64,000 nt of DNA from Sapientia aquatica (lineage in GTDB: Bacteria > Pseudomonadota > Gammaproteobacteria > Burkholderiales > Burkholderiaceae_D): contig NZ_SMYL01000009.1 of the NCBI RefSeq assembly GCF_004358105.1, forward strand, positions 1-64,000, in the 5' to 3' direction. The position numbers and the translations under genes were made by a program. Each line of letters opens with the position of its first letter. Positions within the stretch are counted from its first letter, which is position 1. Shown here piece by piece: positions 62,501-64,000 of this stretch. A model generated the notes under the pieces. It was not told the DNA's origin and did no database searches. It saw nothing but the letters and a program-made list of their open reading frames with translations.

Positions 62501-64000
62501 TTAGCCGGCCATACTCAACAACATTTCATTCATGCGTTTTACATAGGCGCTTGGATCCGTCAAATTCCCACCTTCAGCCAACATCGCTTGGTCAAATAAA
62601 ATATTCGACCAATCATCAAACTTAGCTGTCTCGTATTTCAAGCGTTGCACCAATGGATGATCTGGATTGATTTCCAAAATCGGTTTAGAGTCCGGCGCTG
62701 TTTGTCCCGCCGCTTTCAACATACGGGCTAAGTTGCCGGATAATTCGTGCTCATCGGCGACCAAACATGCTGGTGAATCGGTCAAACGGAACGTAACGCG
62801 CACGTCTTTGGCTTTGCCTTCTAAGGCGGTTTTCATCTTTCCGACCAATTCCACGTAGTCAGTTTGCGTTTGTTCATGCTGCTTTTTCTCGGCTTCGTCT
62901 TCCAGCGAACCTAAGTCCAAATTACCTTTGGCCACTGAGGTTAATTCTTTGCCTTCAAACTCGGTCAAGAACGACAACATCCACTCATCCACGCGGTCGG
63001 TGAGCAACAAGACTTCCACGCCTTTTTTGCGGAAGATTTCTAAATGTGGGCTGTTTTTTGCCGCAACAAAACTCTCAGCGGTCACATAGTAAATCTTGTC
63101 TTGGCCTTCTTTGGCGCGCGACAGATAGTCTGCGAATGACACCGTTTGGGTCTCGCTGTCGTTATGCGTCGAGGAGAAGCGCAGTAATTTGGCGATGCGG
63201 TCTTTGTTGGTCGCATCTTCGCCGATACCTTCTTTTAAAACTTGGCCAAATTCTTTCCAGAAGGTTTGGTATTTGTCTTTCTTGTCTTGCTCGTCCGAGT
63301 TCGCTAACTCTTCCAACATGCTCAACACACGCTTGGTGGAGCCGTCGCGCATGACTTTGATGTCACGCGATTCTTGTAGAATTTCACGCGATACGTTTAA
63401 CGGCAAATCCGCCGAATCAATGACACCTTTAACGAAGCGCAAATACACTGGCATTAACTGTTCTGCGTCGTCCATGATAAAAACACGCTTCACGTACAGC
63501 TTGATACCGCCGCGCTTATTGCGATCCCATAAATCAAATGGGGCACGCGCTGGGATGTAGAGCAACTGAGTGTATTCGCTGCGGCCTTCGACGCGGTTGT
63601 GCGTGTGTGTTAGCGGCGCTTGGAAATCGTGCGAAACGTGTTTATAGAATTCATCGTATTGCTCAGCGGTGATGTCGGCTTTGTTACGCGCCCACAATGC
63701 GCTGGCTTGGTTGACGGTTTCAAACTTATCTTTTAAGACCTGTTCTTTTTTCTCGTCGTCCCACTCTTCTTTTTGCATCAGAATCGGCAAGGAGATGTGG
63801 TCGGAATAAGTGCGGATGATGGATTTCAATTTCCAGGTTGACAGGAATTCATCTTCGCCTTCGCGCAAATGCAAGATGATGTCGGTGCCGCGGCCTGCTT
63901 TGTCGATGTCTTCGATGCTGAAGTCGCCTGCACCTGCGGACTCCCAGCGCACGGCTTGGGTAGCGCCTGCGCGGCGGGTTTCTACAGTGATCTTATCGGC
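62501..64000 (-). CDS. htpG: Molecular chaperone HtpG (Hsp90), partial; N-terminal part outside window
   Basis: The last 500 codons of bacterial Hsp90, read on the minus strand from the window edge to a TAG... stop at 62501. Visible parts: the end of the ATPase domain ([20 protein letters not shown]), the middle domain ([39 protein letters not shown]) and the C-terminal dimerisation region ending MLLSMAG. The frame remains open through base 64000 ([10 protein letters not shown]), so the gene continues beyond. ATP-dependent folding and regulation of client proteins in the cytoplasm. Confidence 0.96.
   Translation of the reverse strand, partial: ADKITVETRRAGATQAVRWESAGAGDFSIEDIDKAGRGTDIILHLREGEDEFLSTWKLKSIIRTYSDHISLPILMQKEEWDDEKKEQVLKDKFETVNQASALWARNKADITAEQYDEFYKHVSHDFQAPLTHTHNRVEGRSEYTQLLYIPARAPFDLWDRNKRGGIKLYVKRVFIMDDAEQLMPVYLRFVKGVIDSADLPLNVSREILQESRDIKVMRDGSTKRVLSMLEELANSDEQDKKDKYQTFWKEFGQVLKEGIGEDATNKDRIAKLLRFSSTHNDSETQTVSFADYLSRAKEGQDKIYYVTAESFVAAKNSPHLEIFRKKGVEVLLLTDRVDEWMLSFLTEFEGKELTSVAKGNLDLGSLEDEAEKKQHEQTQTDYVELVGKMKTALEGKAKDVRVTFRLTDSPACLVADEHELSGNLARMLKAAGQTAPDSKPILEINPDHPLVQRLKYETAKFDDWSNILFDQAMLAEGGNLTDPSAYVKRMNEMLLSMAG

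Overview
The window looks like a stretch of chromosome from a Gram-negative betaproteobacterium of the order Burkholderiales, most likely family Oxalobacteraceae with moderate GC content. This is inferred from gene content and protein sequences: a livHMGF cluster, ispH next to an FKBP isomerase, a TctD/TctE-like two-component pair, a PTA-fused malic enzyme, a DUF349 protein, and a subclass B3 metallo-beta-lactamase resembling those of Janthinobacterium relatives. No rRNA operon, CRISPR array, transposase, integrase or prophage module was seen. One tRNA gene is present: Arg, anticodon ACG. Layout by region. (1) 1-8045 is the most unusual part. It holds the end of a type VI secretion spike gene (vgrG), a lipase effector with an alpha/beta-hydrolase fold, and a tandem array of four immunity genes (Tli4-like by recognition). 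These immunity genes alternate with three detached copies of the effector's C-terminal end. The detached tips keep the catalytic Asp and His but not the nucleophile Ser. The unit repeats every 1561 bp, or 1645 bp where one tip has an extra in-frame 84-bp duplication. The immunity genes are mosaics of one another. (2) 8076-15873, all on the minus strand: a secreted TPR/glycine-rich protein, a B3 metallo-beta-lactamase, two GNAT acetyltransferases, an alginate-lyase-like protein and the branched-chain amino acid transporter livHMGF. (3) 16422-19264: ispH-fkpB on minus; radC and rpmB-rpmG on plus, with a clear sigma70 promoter and terminator. (4) 19484-29812: a chemoreceptor, a YunG-like protein, an acyl desaturase, an MscS channel, an RsmB-type rRNA methyltransferase, purN, then a patatin / secreted RNase / barstar cluster and an HSD10-type dehydrogenase. 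(5) 30210-38826: a stand-alone receiver protein, the DUF349 protein, tRNA-Arg, an acyl-CoA dehydrogenase, an M28 peptidase and a LysR/DoxX divergent pair. (6) 38827-40377: a low-GC island with one orphan lipoprotein that ends in a C8 tract. (7) 40378-50250: a three-gene operon (NlpC/P60-like membrane protein, degenerate GGDEF-EAL protein, metallophosphoesterase), a DUF2867 protein, maeB, rubredoxin and the tctDE-like regulators. (8) 50661-64000: a TonB-like protein, a second sensor kinase, TspO, a LysR/YeiH pair, thiL-pgpA, two small paralogous secreted proteins (one with a 12-bp repeat), a lone GspE-type ATPase coupled to a SpeE-like protein, a Mpo1-like protein, a glycine-zipper lipoprotein, and htpG cut by the window end. 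Most of the window is ordinary housekeeping. The accessory signals are the T6SS effector/immunity array, the RNase-barstar cluster, the orphan lipoprotein and the repeat-bearing secreted protein.
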